Shown here piece by piece: positions 17,906-27,168 of a stretch of DNA of 64,000 bases. Numbering within the stretch: position 1 is the first letter of the stretch; every line of letters begins with the position of its first letter. The stretch spans positions 540,501-604,500 of the forward strand of contig NZ_CP054861.1 of the NCBI RefSeq assembly GCF_013459645.1. Direction: 5' to 3'. This stretch comes from Martelella sp. NC20 (GTDB lineage: Bacteria > Pseudomonadota > Alphaproteobacteria > Rhizobiales > Rhizobiaceae). A program made the position numbers and the translations under genes. The notes beneath the pieces are model-generated. The model was given only the letters and a program-made list of their open reading frames with translations, was not told where the DNA came from and made no database searches.

Positions 17906-18757
17906 CTAGTGCTTCACAACCCCCGACAGCTTGTCGGGATTGCGGGTGATGTAGAGCGCGGTGATGCGCCCGTCGGTGATCTCGATCGCCGTCGTCTGCA
18001 AGTTGCCGTCGAGGCGGCTGACAAAACCCGGCAGGCCGTCGATCATGGTTGCCTCCAGAAACGTCATCTGGTCGCCGAACTTGCGCTGCAGGCCGAGCAG
18101 CAGCCGGATGAGATTGTCGGCGCCCCTGATGACATTGGGATAGGCTAGAACCTTGCCGCCGCCATCGGAATGCAGCATCGCGCCCTCTGCCAGCATCGCT
18201 CCAAGTACGGACGCGTCACCCGATTTGCACGCCTCGAAGAAGGCGCGGGCAAGCTCGGCGCCGGCGTCGCGCGGAATCTCGTAGCGTGGCCGGTCGGCCT
18301 GCACATGGGCACGCGCGCGGCTTGCAAGCTGCCGGGTTGCGGCAGGAGAGCGATTGATGGTCGCCGCCACCTCGTCCAGCGGCTGGCCGAAGACGTCGTG
18401 GAGCAGGAAAGCGGCACGCTCCAGGGGTGACAAGCGTTCCAGCGCCATCATCAGCGAAAGCGTCAGGTTGTCGGGGCGAAGTGCGTCGTCTTCGGCCTCG
18501 ATCAGCGGATCCGGCAGCCATGTGCCGGGATAGGTCTCGCGTCGGGACCGGGCCGATTTCATCTGGTCCAGACAAAGGCGCGATACCGTGCGGGTGAGCC
18601 AGGCGGCGGGATTGTCGATGCCTTCCGCCCTGTGCCAGCGCAGGAAGGCTTCCTGCACCATGTCCTCGGCCTCGGCATTGCTGCCAAGCATCCGGTAGGC
18701 GAGGCGCAGCAGTCGGGGCCGCTGCGCTTCAAAGATTTCCGTGGCCTCAGGCTGCAT
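17906..18757 (-). CDS. ECF41-type RNA polymerase sigma factor with SnoaL-like C-terminal domain
   Basis: The 283-residue protein has sigma region 2 (RLAYRMLGSNAEAEDMVQEAFLRWHRA, residues about 15-45), region 4 (LSPLERAAFLLHDVFGQPLDEVAATINRSPAATRQLASRARAHV, about 108-152) and a C-terminal SnoaL-like extension of about 110 residues. The extension contains DGGGKV and the diagnostic RNPDKL motif close to the end. Family knowledge: in ECF41 sigma factors this extension takes the place of a separate anti-sigma factor and modulates activity. The start overlaps the stop of the upstream carboxymuconolactone-decarboxylase-like gene by 11 bases, the conserved ECF41 genomic pairing. Confidence 0.9.
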   Translation of the reverse strand: MQPEATEIFEAQRPRLLRLAYRMLGSNAEAEDMVQEAFLRWHRAEGIDNPAAWLTRTVSRLCLDQMKSARSRRETYPGTWLPDPLIEAEDDALRPDNLTLSLMMALERLSPLERAAFLLHDVFGQPLDEVAATINRSPAATRQLASRARAHVQADRPRYEIPRDAGAELARAFFEACKSGDASVLGAMLAEGAMLHSDGGGKVLAYPNVIRGADNLIRLLLGLQRKFGDQMTFLEATMIDGLPGFVSRLDGNLQTTAIEITDGRITALYITRNPDKLSGVVKH

Positions 18758-19220
18758 TGACCCGCGCCTCGGGAAGCCTGATGCCGTGCGGCACCCTCAA
18801 CCCGGCCTGAACCCGGTTCCACAGGTTGATGGCGCCGATCGCCAGCGTCAGCCAGGCCCGCTCGTCAACATCAAAGGCCACCTCGACTTTCGCCCAGTCC
18901 GCATCCGGCGCACCGGTTTCGGACAGTCTAGTCAGCGCTTCGGTCCAGGCGAGAGCCGCACGCTCGCGTTCGGAATAAAGCGGGCTTTCGCGCCAGGCCG
19001 GCAGCATGTGCAGGCGAAGCGGCGTCTCGCCATCCGTCAGTGCCTCGGCGACATGCATCTGGATGCAGAAGGCACAGCCATTGATCTGGCTCGCCCGCAG
19101 CTTGACGAGATGAATAAGAAGCGGCTCAAGCGTGCTGCTCTTGATAGCGGCTTCGGCTGCAAACAGCGGCTCGAAGCCACCCTTGGCGCGTTTCATATGG
19201 TCGGTCATACGGGATGTCAT
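18747..19220 (-). CDS. Carboxymuconolactone decarboxylase/AhpD-like protein, ECF41 partner
   Basis: The protein of about 157 residues belongs to the AhpD-like superfamily: the redox motif CAFC lies within LRASQINGCAFCIQMHVAEAL, at about residues 44-64. It is likely a disulfide-active peroxidase-like or hydroperoxide-related protein, but substrates of ECF41-linked members are unknown. ATG 19220 was preferred over the in-frame ATG at 19232 because GGAG lies six bases upstream and the predicted promoter would leave almost no leader for the longer form. It is transcribed first, then the sigma factor. Confidence 0.87.
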   Translation of the reverse strand: MTSRMTDHMKRAKGGFEPLFAAEAAIKSSTLEPLLIHLVKLRASQINGCAFCIQMHVAEALTDGETPLRLHMLPAWRESPLYSERERAALAWTEALTRLSETGAPDADWAKVEVAFDVDERAWLTLAIGAINLWNRVQAGLRVPHGIRLPEARVNAA

Positions 19221-19251
19221 GGTAAACTCCATTGTTATCTGACACCGCGTT

Positions 19252-19278
19252 GACGAGATGGTCCAGCCGGATGTGACA
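19252..19278 (-). promoter_or_regulatory. ECF41-type promoter TGTCACA-N16-CGTC
   Basis: On the minus strand TGTCACA is followed after exactly 16 bases by CGTC, about 30 bases upstream of the AhpD-like start. This is the promoter signature described for ECF41 sigma factors, so the sigma factor probably drives its own operon. Confidence 0.8.
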
Positions 19279-19536
19279 TCGCGGCCGGAAAAATCCGAAA
19301 ATTTCCCGAAAGCAGCGGTCTGCCTCTCCTAACGCGCCGCTTGGCCTAGGCGTGATTAAAAGCGTGCGCCACTTGCGATATAGGAACTTCGAAGCCGCTC
19401 TTTTGATGGTTGACAACCAGACGCCGCAATCGGACTTTGGTAGCCAGCTCTGTTACCGTTGCGATGAGCGTCCTGTGAGCGATCGGAAAGCGGCCTGCGC
19501 TGATTGATCATCCCCCGATTGCGCGGACACTTTGGG

Positions 19537-20052
19537 TTAGCCCGTCATGCTTTGTTCGGCCTGTTCGGGGGTGAGATACCCGAGGGCCGAGTGCATGCGG
19601 TGCCGATTGTAGTATCCTTCGATGTATCCGAACAGCGCCTGGCGCGCCTCGGCGTGCGTCGTCCAGCGGCATTGATAGACCAGTTCGACCTTCAAAGTGT
19701 GGAAGAAGCTTTCCATCGGGGCATTATCGTAGCAGTTGCCGGTCCGGCTCATCGACGGCGTTGCGCCGATTGAGGCCAGATGCTCGACATAGGCCCCGGC
19801 CGCGTATTGCGATCCCCTGTCCGAATGGTGGATCAAGCCGGATGCTGGTCTTTGCCGCTGCGCGGCCATCATCAATGCTGCCAGCGGCAACTCGGTACGC
19901 ATATGGTCGCGCATCGCCCAACCGACGATCTTCCGCGTCGCCAGATCAAGCACCGCCGCCAGATAGAGCCAGCCCTCTCCAGTGGCGATATAGGTGATAT
20001 CCGCCAGCCAGATGCGGTTCGGCGCTGGGGCGACAAAGCGCTGCGCGAGCAA
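19537..20052 (-). mobile_element. IS3-family transposase OrfB, 3' fragment
   Basis: The frame encodes the rve/DDE integrase core of an IS3-type OrfB: RIWLADITYIATGEGWLYLAAVLDLATRKIVGW (first D), HHSDRGSQYAAGAYVEHL (second D) and GNCYDNAPMESFFHTLK (E), ending YYNRHRMHSALGYLTPEQ. The N-terminal third and OrfA are absent. The 5' side runs directly into IS5-type sequence at about 20050, so one element truncated or inserted into the other. Confidence 0.85.
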
Positions 20053-20567
20053 GTTCGGGGATCTCCCCGCGCTTGATCGCGTCCTTTTCGTCCTGGGTAT
20101 TGCGCTGTCTCAGTGCCTGAATGATCGTCGCATCGACAATCTGGCCGCCCCTGGCCAGATAACCGGATTTCGAGAGATGCCTGTCGAAACGGGCAAACAG
20201 GTTGTCGATGGCGCCGGCCCGCACCAAGCTTTCGCGAAACAACCAGATCGTCTTGGCGTCCGGGACTTTCTCAGAAAGCGACAGGCCGAGAAACCGCATG
20301 AAGGAAAGTCGGGCCTGAATGACGAACTCGGCCTAGTCATCGGACAAATGGTAAAGCGCCTGCAGCACCAGGATCTTGAACATCATGATCGCCGGATAAG
20401 GCGGACGACCGCCTTTCGATCCGTCCGAACGCTTCAAGGCTTTGGTCAGCGGCTTCTCGAAAACCAGCCACGGAATTAATGCTGTTGAGTTTTTCCAGAG
20501 GATCGCCGACTGCGCTCAGTCGCGCGTAACGCTCATCAACATCAAAGAAACCAGGCTGTTCACGCAT
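20050..20567 (-). pseudogene. IS5-family transposase remnant (frameshift, stop, truncation)
   Basis: From about 20567 the sequence reads MREQPGFFDVDERYARLSAVGDPLEKL. It shifts frame near 20480, continues RPPYPAIMMFKILVLQALYH, meets a TAG in the context LSDD*AEFVIQ (probably a former CAG), then goes on as MRFLGLSLSEKVPDAKTIW to KRGEIPE. There it is replaced by the IS3-type fragment. This is the N-terminal half of an IS5-family transposase with at least three lesions. Confidence 0.75.
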
Positions 20568-20620
20568 CGTCATTCTCCGAAAAATCACCGGCACGAAGCG
20601 AATCATGAAACGAAGGAAAA

Positions 20621-21124
20621 CGGTAGGTATTTAGAGGCGTCCAGCATTGCCACATCCTTGAAACCGGAAACGATAGCTTCCGCTTCAAGAATAGCTCTGC
20701 CCACGACACCAAAACGACGAAGGAGAAAAAGAGAAACTTGACCACGACAGCAGACCCGAAACATACCTAAGAGGCGGGTCACTTCTCGGTGGAAATGCCG
20801 GGTCAGTTCTCAGTGGCAATCAACATTCAACTGCTGCGAGGCGCTATATAGCGGCATCTCTGAAGCGTGAATTCGCGAGCGAGAACGGCGATGAACTCAA
20901 TTCTGTTCTGCCGATAATGAGTCCGCTTAACCCAAAACACAGGGCGAAGAAGCAGAGCGTCTTTCAAAAAGCTTCGGCCTTCGTTGAGAAATTTAAGGGT
21001 GTAGGCGGGAAGATTTAAAGACATTGATTCCGGTCAGTCGACGCGCAGCGACCAAACTATTGGTCTCAAACCCGCAGAAGCTCAAGTCGAATGTAGGAAT
21101 CACTGAGGTAGCTCACAACCAAAG
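20621..21124. other. Gene-poor gap between IS remnants and the subtilase gene
   Basis: Apart from the IS21-type terminus at 20764-20826, no gene is supported here. Short frames on both strands have poor composition. Confidence 0.45.
20764..20826 (-). repeat. Terminus of an IS21-type element
   Basis: On the minus strand the sequence starts TGTTGATTGCCACTGAGAAC and contains two related direct repeats of about 20 bp, each with the core CCAC(T/C)GAGAA(C/G)TGACCCG. Such repeated ends are typical of IS21-family termini, with terminal TG. No istA or istB remains nearby. Confidence 0.5.
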
Positions 21125-23860
21125 CTATTGACTTGGATGAAAATAGGCCCGAGACCGTGGGATGTTACGCAATATAGCTGGATTCTGCGGCCCTTTGAAC
21201 CAAATAGAGGTCAAGTTCCAGCTCCGATAGCTCCCAGCATTTTTCAGTTGCCTCATCATCATTGGATTGCAGTTGTCCCGTGTTGGCTTCAGGCTATCAT
21301 CTTGGTAGAGGCACTCTACGACAAAAGAGGCGGGCGCCGGCGTTTGAGTGCCAGTACACACATAGTACCAAGGATGATCTATTATATGAACCTCTAGGTT
21401 TTCAACTGTATCGTATACGGCACCAGAACGACCATTCCGATCAAATTCACCAACCATGGAAAGTACATTAAACAAATTGGCGTTGCTTTGGCGATAGGCA
21501 ATCCCTGCGGTTTCCGTACCCGAGACAATACCCTCTGATAAGGAGTTCGAAATCGTTGCGCCGCATTCAAGGAGGCCAGCCATGCCCCCGCTCTTATCAC
21601 CTGAAATCTGGACATTGGTATAGCTTTTCTCAATCAAGGCTCCTGACTTCATAGAACCAACAAACCCACCAGAATTACCGCCAGTTATTAAAACCCGGGC
21701 GGAGGAATTTGTGATCTTAGCGTTGTTTTTCATTACTCCAGCCAGGCCTCCGGTACTCCCAGAGGAATTGTGAATTCCACCCTCGTAGTAGGAATGTCTT
21801 ATCGTTCCCCCATCCTGAAATCCAACCAGGCCACCAACGGTGCCATTCCCTTGGATTACGCCCTCTACTTCGACGAAATTCAACAACCCATTTGATTTAA
21901 CAGCGATAGCACCCGCATCCGATCCTGATTTGATATCGGCACCTCTAACGAAAAGGTGGGACACGGAGGAATTTCGGCCAAGCGCCTTGAAGAGTCCCCA
22001 AGACCATTTAACATCTATTTTTAAGCCAAATATTGTGTGCCCGAGACCGTAAAACGTGCCGTTGAAATTGGGATTATTCCAATACTGTCCAATCATCTCG
22101 TTGCCAAGATGGGTTCGTTCGTTCCAATCAATACTCTCCATGAGAGCAAAATGTTTTTCGGCGTCTTGCTCTCTTATGCTCAGCAGTTGCCGCTTGGTGC
22201 AAATACGATAGGCTGTCGCTACGCTGTTCCCGTCAACTCCGAGGTCTCCAGAATTTGCATATGGCCAATTGTTTCGACGCAGGTAGCCTTGGTCGTCACG
22301 TCCATCGCAATATTGGGTCGCACCGAAAAGTGACTTTTGAAGAAGCAGCGAGTGATAAACATTCAATCGAGCCCCGGCCCAATATTTCCCATTTGACGAC
22401 CCAACTTTCCCGTATAATTCTCGAACGGGTTCAGCCCCCAAAAGTACACGCCTCCATATCTGATCACTGTTTTCGGAGGGGCGAATTCCCTTTAACAAAG
22501 CAACTGTTCCGGTCACCATCGGCGCGGCAAAAGAGGTGCCGTCCACAAAGGATACTCTGCCATAAGCATTAATTGAGCGTACACCTTCGCCGGGCGCGGC
22601 AATTTGAACCGTTGGAAGGTTGAGGAGCTGAGAGGTCTGGTAGTTCGAAAAAGACGAGAGCTCGTCTTTAAAATTAGTAGACGCAACACACAGAACCTCT
22701 AACCACTTACAGGGGTAGATATTTTCCTTCACAACATCAACGCTCGAGTTCCCGGCAGCGGCAACAACAATTCCACCAGTGTTTATGAAGCTGTAGACCG
22801 CATCATCCAATCCACGAGAGTACCCAGAGGTCGACAACGATAGATTCATCACCTGAACACCCTGCTCTTTAGCATAGTGAATCCCTTCAATCAGAGATGC
22901 TATATCAAATGAGTTTCCTATGCCTGTAGCTACGACGCCGGTCAAAATTCGTGCGTTATCGGCGACACCGACGTAGCCGTTGGAAGAGCCAAGTGAATTC
23001 GCGGCAATGATTGCAGAAACGGAAGTGCCGTGGCCTCCACTGGTCCCACTCCTGTCCCGCAGTTCACCTGTATTGGCGAAGAAATCGAAGCCATTGACGT
23101 CATCAACGTAGCCGTTCCGATCATCATCGATACCGTTGCTGGGAATTTCCTTTGGATTGGTCCACAGCCGATCCCTAAATGCTTTTAGGCTGGGTCTGAG
23201 TCCGCTGTCCAACACAGCCACGACGACTTGCTCTGTATGAAACCGACGCGCCAGAGCTTTGGCATCAACAATATCTGAATCGACATCAAAGACAGCGCCC
23301 AGATGTGGCCTTCCATCTCCGATGTTCGAGAATGCCCATTGCTGGACTGAGTATTCTTCCTGGTACTGAAAATCATCAAAGCTGGCCAAGAAGTTCGGCT
23401 CATAATGCTCAAAACTCTGCTCGAAATCTGAGGTGGCTAAGGCATCTGCAATCTCACCAGCCGTCAAGGGCACTTGGGCATCGACGAAAACTATGACATA
23501 GCTTGGCGGAAGCTCGGTAAAAGTCAGCGTGATCTCAGTCTCTGCATAAACAAGCTTGGCAACACCGAAACTATCATATGAAAAGCCCGGCGCAATTTTC
23601 GCAATCAGCTGATTGGCAAAGGCAATTTTTCCTTCAACGGATGGATCGAAAAAATGGGATGGCTGAAGTTGGTGTAAGAGGGCACCATTTGTTGCAAGAA
23701 AGAAATCTGCAGCTCCCAGCCCCGCCCGCTCGGCCCTCGATACCACATCTACTTCTTCACCAAAGAGTCTAACCTGGGCAACTCCGGGTCGAGAAACCAA
23801 GCTCAAAGACAGCGCTATGACAAAAAATACAACTCGATACAGAGTGTGAATGCTTTTCAA
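21125..23860 (-). CDS. Secreted S8 subtilisin-like protease with C-terminal GLUG repeats
   Basis: The 911-residue protein starts at TTG with AGGAGG eight bases upstream. It has a signal peptide (VVFFVIALSLSLVSRPGVAQ), a pro-region to about 200, and an S8 catalytic domain with D218 (AVLDSGLRP), H277 (GGHGTSVSAIIAA), N371 (AAAGNSS) and S443 (GTSFAAPMVTG). A calcium-type loop DDDRNGYVDDVNGFDF lies at about 245-260. Residues about 690-800 contain GLUG-type repeats (GGLVGFQDGG, GGLAGVMKNNA, GGFVGSMKSGA, GGMAGLLECGA), which form beta-solenoids in adhesins and surface proteins. Base composition is clearly more AT-rich than the flanks, suggesting transfer. It stands alone among IS remnants; secretion and surface substrate processing are inferred. 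Confidence 0.88.
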   Translation of the reverse strand: MKSIHTLYRVVFFVIALSLSLVSRPGVAQVRLFGEEVDVVSRAERAGLGAADFFLATNGALLHQLQPSHFFDPSVEGKIAFANQLIAKIAPGFSYDSFGVAKLVYAETEITLTFTELPPSYVIVFVDAQVPLTAGEIADALATSDFEQSFEHYEPNFLASFDDFQYQEEYSVQQWAFSNIGDGRPHLGAVFDVDSDIVDAKALARRFHTEQVVVAVLDSGLRPSLKAFRDRLWTNPKEIPSNGIDDDRNGYVDDVNGFDFFANTGELRDRSGTSGGHGTSVSAIIAANSLGSSNGYVGVADNARILTGVVATGIGNSFDIASLIEGIHYAKEQGVQVMNLSLSTSGYSRGLDDAVYSFINTGGIVVAAAGNSSVDVVKENIYPCKWLEVLCVASTNFKDELSSFSNYQTSQLLNLPTVQIAAPGEGVRSINAYGRVSFVDGTSFAAPMVTGTVALLKGIRPSENSDQIWRRVLLGAEPVRELYGKVGSSNGKYWAGARLNVYHSLLLQKSLFGATQYCDGRDDQGYLRRNNWPYANSGDLGVDGNSVATAYRICTKRQLLSIREQDAEKHFALMESIDWNERTHLGNEMIGQYWNNPNFNGTFYGLGHTIFGLKIDVKWSWGLFKALGRNSSVSHLFVRGADIKSGSDAGAIAVKSNGLLNFVEVEGVIQGNGTVGGLVGFQDGGTIRHSYYEGGIHNSSGSTGGLAGVMKNNAKITNSSARVLITGGNSGGFVGSMKSGALIEKSYTNVQISGDKSGGMAGLLECGATISNSLSEGIVSGTETAGIAYRQSNANLFNVLSMVGEFDRNGRSGAVYDTVENLEVHIIDHPWYYVCTGTQTPAPASFVVECLYQDDSLKPTRDNCNPMMMRQLKNAGSYRSWNLTSIWFKGPQNPAILRNIPRSRAYFHPSQ

Positions 23861-23976
23861 CGCCCCAACCTCCTGCCCATTTTGTCTTCGATAAAGTCGC
23901 CTAAGTAAGAGGCGGTGAAAATTTACACACGATGTGCCGCAGCACCGCCTATCACCAACCCCAGGTGGCGCCCATA

Positions 23977-24168
23977 TTACATTCTGTAAAAAACAACAAC
24001 AATCCGAGTCCCTGAAGCTTCACTAACTACAATTTTTGCCTCGTCAGCTTGTTTCTTTGTAAAATACTCAAACAGTGCAGCTACGTCATTCATCACGGCA
24101 TTTAAGCCACCATCAAATCTAGTGGAATTAATTTGACATTTGAGTTCCGTTTCAGCGACCTCGTTCAT
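23977..24168 (-). CDS. Possible small protein of unknown function
   Basis: A 63-residue frame reads MNEVAETELKCQINSTRFDGG and ends EASGTRIVVVFYRM. Composition is protein-like, but the start lies inside a strong inverted repeat and there is no good ribosome site. It may be a real small gene, a fragment of a larger one, or chance. Confidence 0.3.
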   Translation of the reverse strand: MNEVAETELKCQINSTRFDGGLNAVMNDVAALFEYFTKKQADEAKIVVSEASGTRIVVVFYRM

Positions 24169-24197
24169 CAAATGTCAAATTCTAAAACTCCACTAGA
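24118..24197. repeat. Long imperfect inverted repeat
   Basis: Arms of about 26 and 30 bases share TCTAGTGGA at the outer ends and TTTGACATTTGA at the inner ends, separated by a 24-base loop. A second hairpin follows 31 bases later. The region is AT-rich and lies between the subtilase and IS fragments. Confidence 0.55.
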
Positions 24198-24228
24198 AAC
24201 CATACGCTTGCTAATGGTTCCTGTGATT

Positions 24229-24273
24229 CCAACATTTGCTGATGAGGTTGCGGCGATGGGAACCAAATGTTGG
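24229..24273. repeat. Second inverted repeat, CCAACATTTG/CAAATGTTGG
   Basis: A perfect 10-bp stem with a 25-base loop. Its inner bases ACATTTG resemble the inner arm of the preceding repeat (GACATTTGA), so both may be copies of one motif. Confidence 0.5.
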
Positions 24274-24424
24274 ATTCGGACCGCTAGCAGACACCCACAT
24301 CAAGAAATCCCCTCATCGGTGAACATATTGAATAATATAACAGCCTAATTGAAAAAAAGAAATTTTAATTGGCTCTATTTGTTTGAATAGATGCAGATTG
24401 TGCCTCGGTGATCACTGGCCTCAA

Positions 24425-24543
24425 CTATGCTGCAGTTGATATTCCGGGCAGCGCATTGGGGTAGACCTGATCCATTATTTTCCGGTCAAGCAATGAATGC
24501 GGACATCGGCTGTTGTAAAAGGTTAGATATCTTCTGATACCGG
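24425..24543 (-). pseudogene. IS3-family OrfB C-terminal remnant
   Basis: The minus strand reads RRYLTFYNSRCPHSLLDRK, then MDQVYPNALP and a TAG stop at 24425. The FYNSRxPHSxLDxxTPDQVY end is characteristic of IS3-type OrfB. Only about 39 codons remain. Confidence 0.65.
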
Positions 24544-24775
24544 CCCGGGGATCGTGTCTCGAATGTGGTGGAAATTCCCTGGCGGCGAGCTACGGGCACG
24601 TGAAGTTGGCTCCATTCAGGCCGCGCGGTCAAGAGCCATAGGCTCGATAGGCTGAGAAAGGGTTTCCCGGCCGTCAACCTTACGCATCTGGACACACATA
24701 TTTTCGGTCCGCCCGCCTGGATCCGAAAAGCTGATCAGGCCTTTGCGGAATGGAGGGAAAGGGTGGTGGAAATGG

Positions 24776-25666
24776 TCATGCGGTTTTCATGAGCGCCCCC
24801 TCGATGATGACGCCGGCGGTCGCGTATTTCCAGAGCGCCACCAGCAGCTTGAGCAACATCGCCGCCGGCATTGAGGCGTCCACCGCCGTCGCGGCGAGCA
24901 GCGCATCGTGCGCGGCTTCCACCACCTTGATCTGGCCGAGCGGCAACTCGAGACGGTCGAACTCGCGTCCGATCTGGGCTCTCATATGGGCGGGAAGCGC
25001 GCGGCCATCGCCGGTCCGCAGTTCTCCCAGGCGATCGCGCCGGTCGCGGCGTGAAGGGTCGTAGTCGCGGATGCCTTGGCTGAAAAGCAGGCCCTTGATG
25101 CGGTTGACGTGCTCAACCCGTTCGGCGACCAGCACCTTGCGCTCGCGGTTGATCCGGCGGCGATCCTCATTCTCGGGCGTCGGCCCCCGGACCATCGAGC
25201 AGACCCGCGGCTCCCCCCGCTTGAAGGCCATCAGGGCGCGGATCAGCGCCTCGCCATCGAGCCGGTCTGTCTTGGCGCGCCGGTGGCGGCGCGACACCGC
25301 GATCGATGCCGCATCCACGATGTGACTTTCGATCCAGTTCTCGCGGTTCAGCACCCGGTCGATCCAGTTCTCGCGGTTCAGCACCCGGTCGATCCAGAAG
25401 CCGGACAACCCCGCCTCCTGGATCACCACCAACGGATAAAGCCTGCCCGTGCGCGCCTCGACCTTGCTGCGCAGCCCGGTGAGGCAGGCGAGCAGCCCGG
25501 CGCTGCCACCGCCAGCGACCGTGTGACGCGACATCTTTTCGCTACCCGGTACAATCGAGGTGATGAGCCAGGTCGATCTGGACAGCTCCAGCGAGACGAA
25601 GATTGCGCCAAGATCCACGCGGACAGCAGCGTGTAGCTCGAGTCGATCGGTGGTCGAAGAATTCAT
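24776..25666 (-). mobile_element. IS110-family transposase, internally deleted
   Basis: The 296-residue frame begins MNSSTTDRLELHAAVRVDLGA and contains a RuvC-like core (VVIQEAGLSGFW, KTDRLDGEALIRALMAFKRGE) and the linker HVNRIKGLLFSQGIRDYDP. It then jumps from DASMPAAMLL straight to KLLVALWKYATAGV. The Transposase_20 domain, normally about 100 residues with the catalytic Ser and GxG motifs, is missing in frame. A 30-bp tandem duplication adds one extra WIDRVLNREN unit. The element is therefore almost certainly inactive. Confidence 0.75.
25331..25390. repeat. Tandem duplication, two 30-bp units
   Basis: Two identical 30-base units start at 25331 and 25361, each beginning GATCCAGTTC, followed by a partial third. 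The duplication keeps frame in the IS110-type transposase. Perfect identity suggests a recent event. Confidence 0.85.
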
Positions 25667-25687
25667 GAAGGGCCTCCAAAGAGCGAG

Positions 25688-26476
25688 TTGCGATGGCCCA
25701 CTCTGCTAGAGTGCGGGCCACGATCCACTCCCCGTGGGATCTGCCGCCATCGCGACCACACCGGGATCAACACGCCCGTCGTGACCGCGCCGATGCCGGC
25801 GCAGCCCTTGCCGGGCAGTATCGCCACGGCCTCGACGCTGGCCTTCGCCCTTGTTCACAAATATGTCGACGGCACGCCGCTCTACCGCCTGGCGCAGACA
25901 TTCGAGCGCGCCGGCGTTCCCGTCAGCCATGGCGCTCTGGGGCACTGGGTGATCGGCTCGAGCGAAAAGCATCTGTCCCGCATCTATGACGCGCTGAAGC
26001 TGCAGCTCAGATCTCAGCCCCTCATCCATGGCGACGAGACGACGGTCCAGGTGCTGAAGGAAAAGGACAGAGAAGCCACCAGCGCATCGTATATGTGGGC
26101 CTATCGCAGCGGCGAGGACAGTGACGAGCCAGAGCGCATCTATGTCGACAAGGGCTATCGCGGTCATGATTACAAAGGCCCGGCCACCGTCTTCATTGCC
26201 GGAAACCGGCGCGGCCTCACCCCCACCATCCGGCGCGAGCTCAGGCGGCGATCCGCCATCGAGGCCACCATCGGTCACATGAAAACCGACGGTCGCCTCG
26301 ACAGAAACTTCTTGTCTGGACATGATGGCTATGCCATCAGCGCCATGCTTGTGGCCGCCGCCCACAATCTGCGCCTCATTCTATCGCCTTTTGGGTGCCT
26401 TTATTCTCGCTGCCATCCGCAGCGCAGAAGCCAAAATCGCATAAACAAATACTTCGCCACCATCCTCAGACCCTGA
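25688..26476 (+). mobile_element. Chimeric frame: IS66 TnpC fragment joined to IS5 transposase C-terminus
   Basis: Residues about 45-145 are IS66 TnpC-like: ATASTLAFALVHKYVDGTPLYRL, ERAGVPVSHGALGHWVI, and PLIHGDETTVQVL with a catalytic Asp. At about 26125 the frame passes without a stop into an IS5-type C-terminus, ERIYVDKGYRGHDYKGPATV, RRRSAIEATIGHMKTDGRLDRNF and GYAISAMLVAAAHNLRLIL. The last residues are frame-shifted; the true IS5 tail (GAFILAAIRSAEAKIA) lies in another frame. The fusion is a product of nested IS insertion or deletion. Confidence 0.8.
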
Positions 26477-26556
26477 AAATTCAAAAGCTTCCGAGTTGTT
26501 CAGGGCGAACTGCGTATGGTCGAGGATATGCTGGCTGCCCGTTCGCCTCGTGTGAT

Positions 26557-26850
26557 TATCCCGACAAGCTTCGCTCCTATCGCGCGGTGAAGCGCGATAT
26601 CATGCCCGGCGTCGAACATCGCTCTTATAAGGGCTTGAACAATCGGGCCGAGAATTCTCAGCAGGCTGTCCGACGGCGTGAAAAGATTATGAGGCGCTTC
26701 AAGCCAGCGAGGCACCTTCAACGGTACGTTTCCATCCACGATCCGATTGACAGCCAACCTCTTTCACATTTCCCGCCACGACATTCCATCCACCCATCAT
26801 CGCGAATTGAGAACAACAGCCATGCAAGCATGGTATCAAATCGCTGGCAT
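26557..26850 (+). pseudogene. IS6-family transposase C-terminal fragment
   Basis: The frame reads DKLRSYRAVKRDIMPGVEHR, then SYKGLNNRAENSQQAVRRRE and MRRFKPARHLQRYVSIHDPI, the conserved C-terminus of IS6-type transposases found in rhizobia. A frame disturbance follows near 26760. The N-terminal two thirds are missing. Confidence 0.7.
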
Positions 26851-26892
26851 TCAAGACGCTTGAACCAGGGCCTCAATCCACTACTGTCCAGT

Positions 26893-27168
26893 TTAACTTT
26901 CTTTGTTGAAGAGAGACAGTTGCGGCGTTTTGATTGGTGGTGGCTGCCTTTGCTTTCTCAGCGCATCGATTGGTCTTCTATGCATGAGATTGATGCGGAT
27001 GAGGCGGGTGAATGCGAGCGGCTGACTGATGACGTTCTGGCAGGCTTGTGCGGCACGCAGAACGAGATAGGCGATGAGCGCCACGCATATCTGGATGCGC
27101 ACGGCATTTTCGGAAGCTCCCATGCTTTTGTATCTGATGGAAAACGCTATTTTGATGATGCATGGCAT
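26893..27168 (-). pseudogene. IS4-family transposase C-terminal fragment
   Basis: The minus strand contains MGASENAVRIQICVALIAYL, then LVLRAA and IRINLMHRRPIDALRK. The GTSENAVRIQIxxALIAxLxLR block is the C-terminal signature of IS4-type transposases. Upstream catalytic parts are absent. Confidence 0.65.

Noticed and set aside
24118..24273. Inverted repeats considered as integron attC sites or a CRISPR remnant
   Set aside because: No attC core motifs (GTTRRRY type), no integron integrase, and no regular repeat-spacer pattern.
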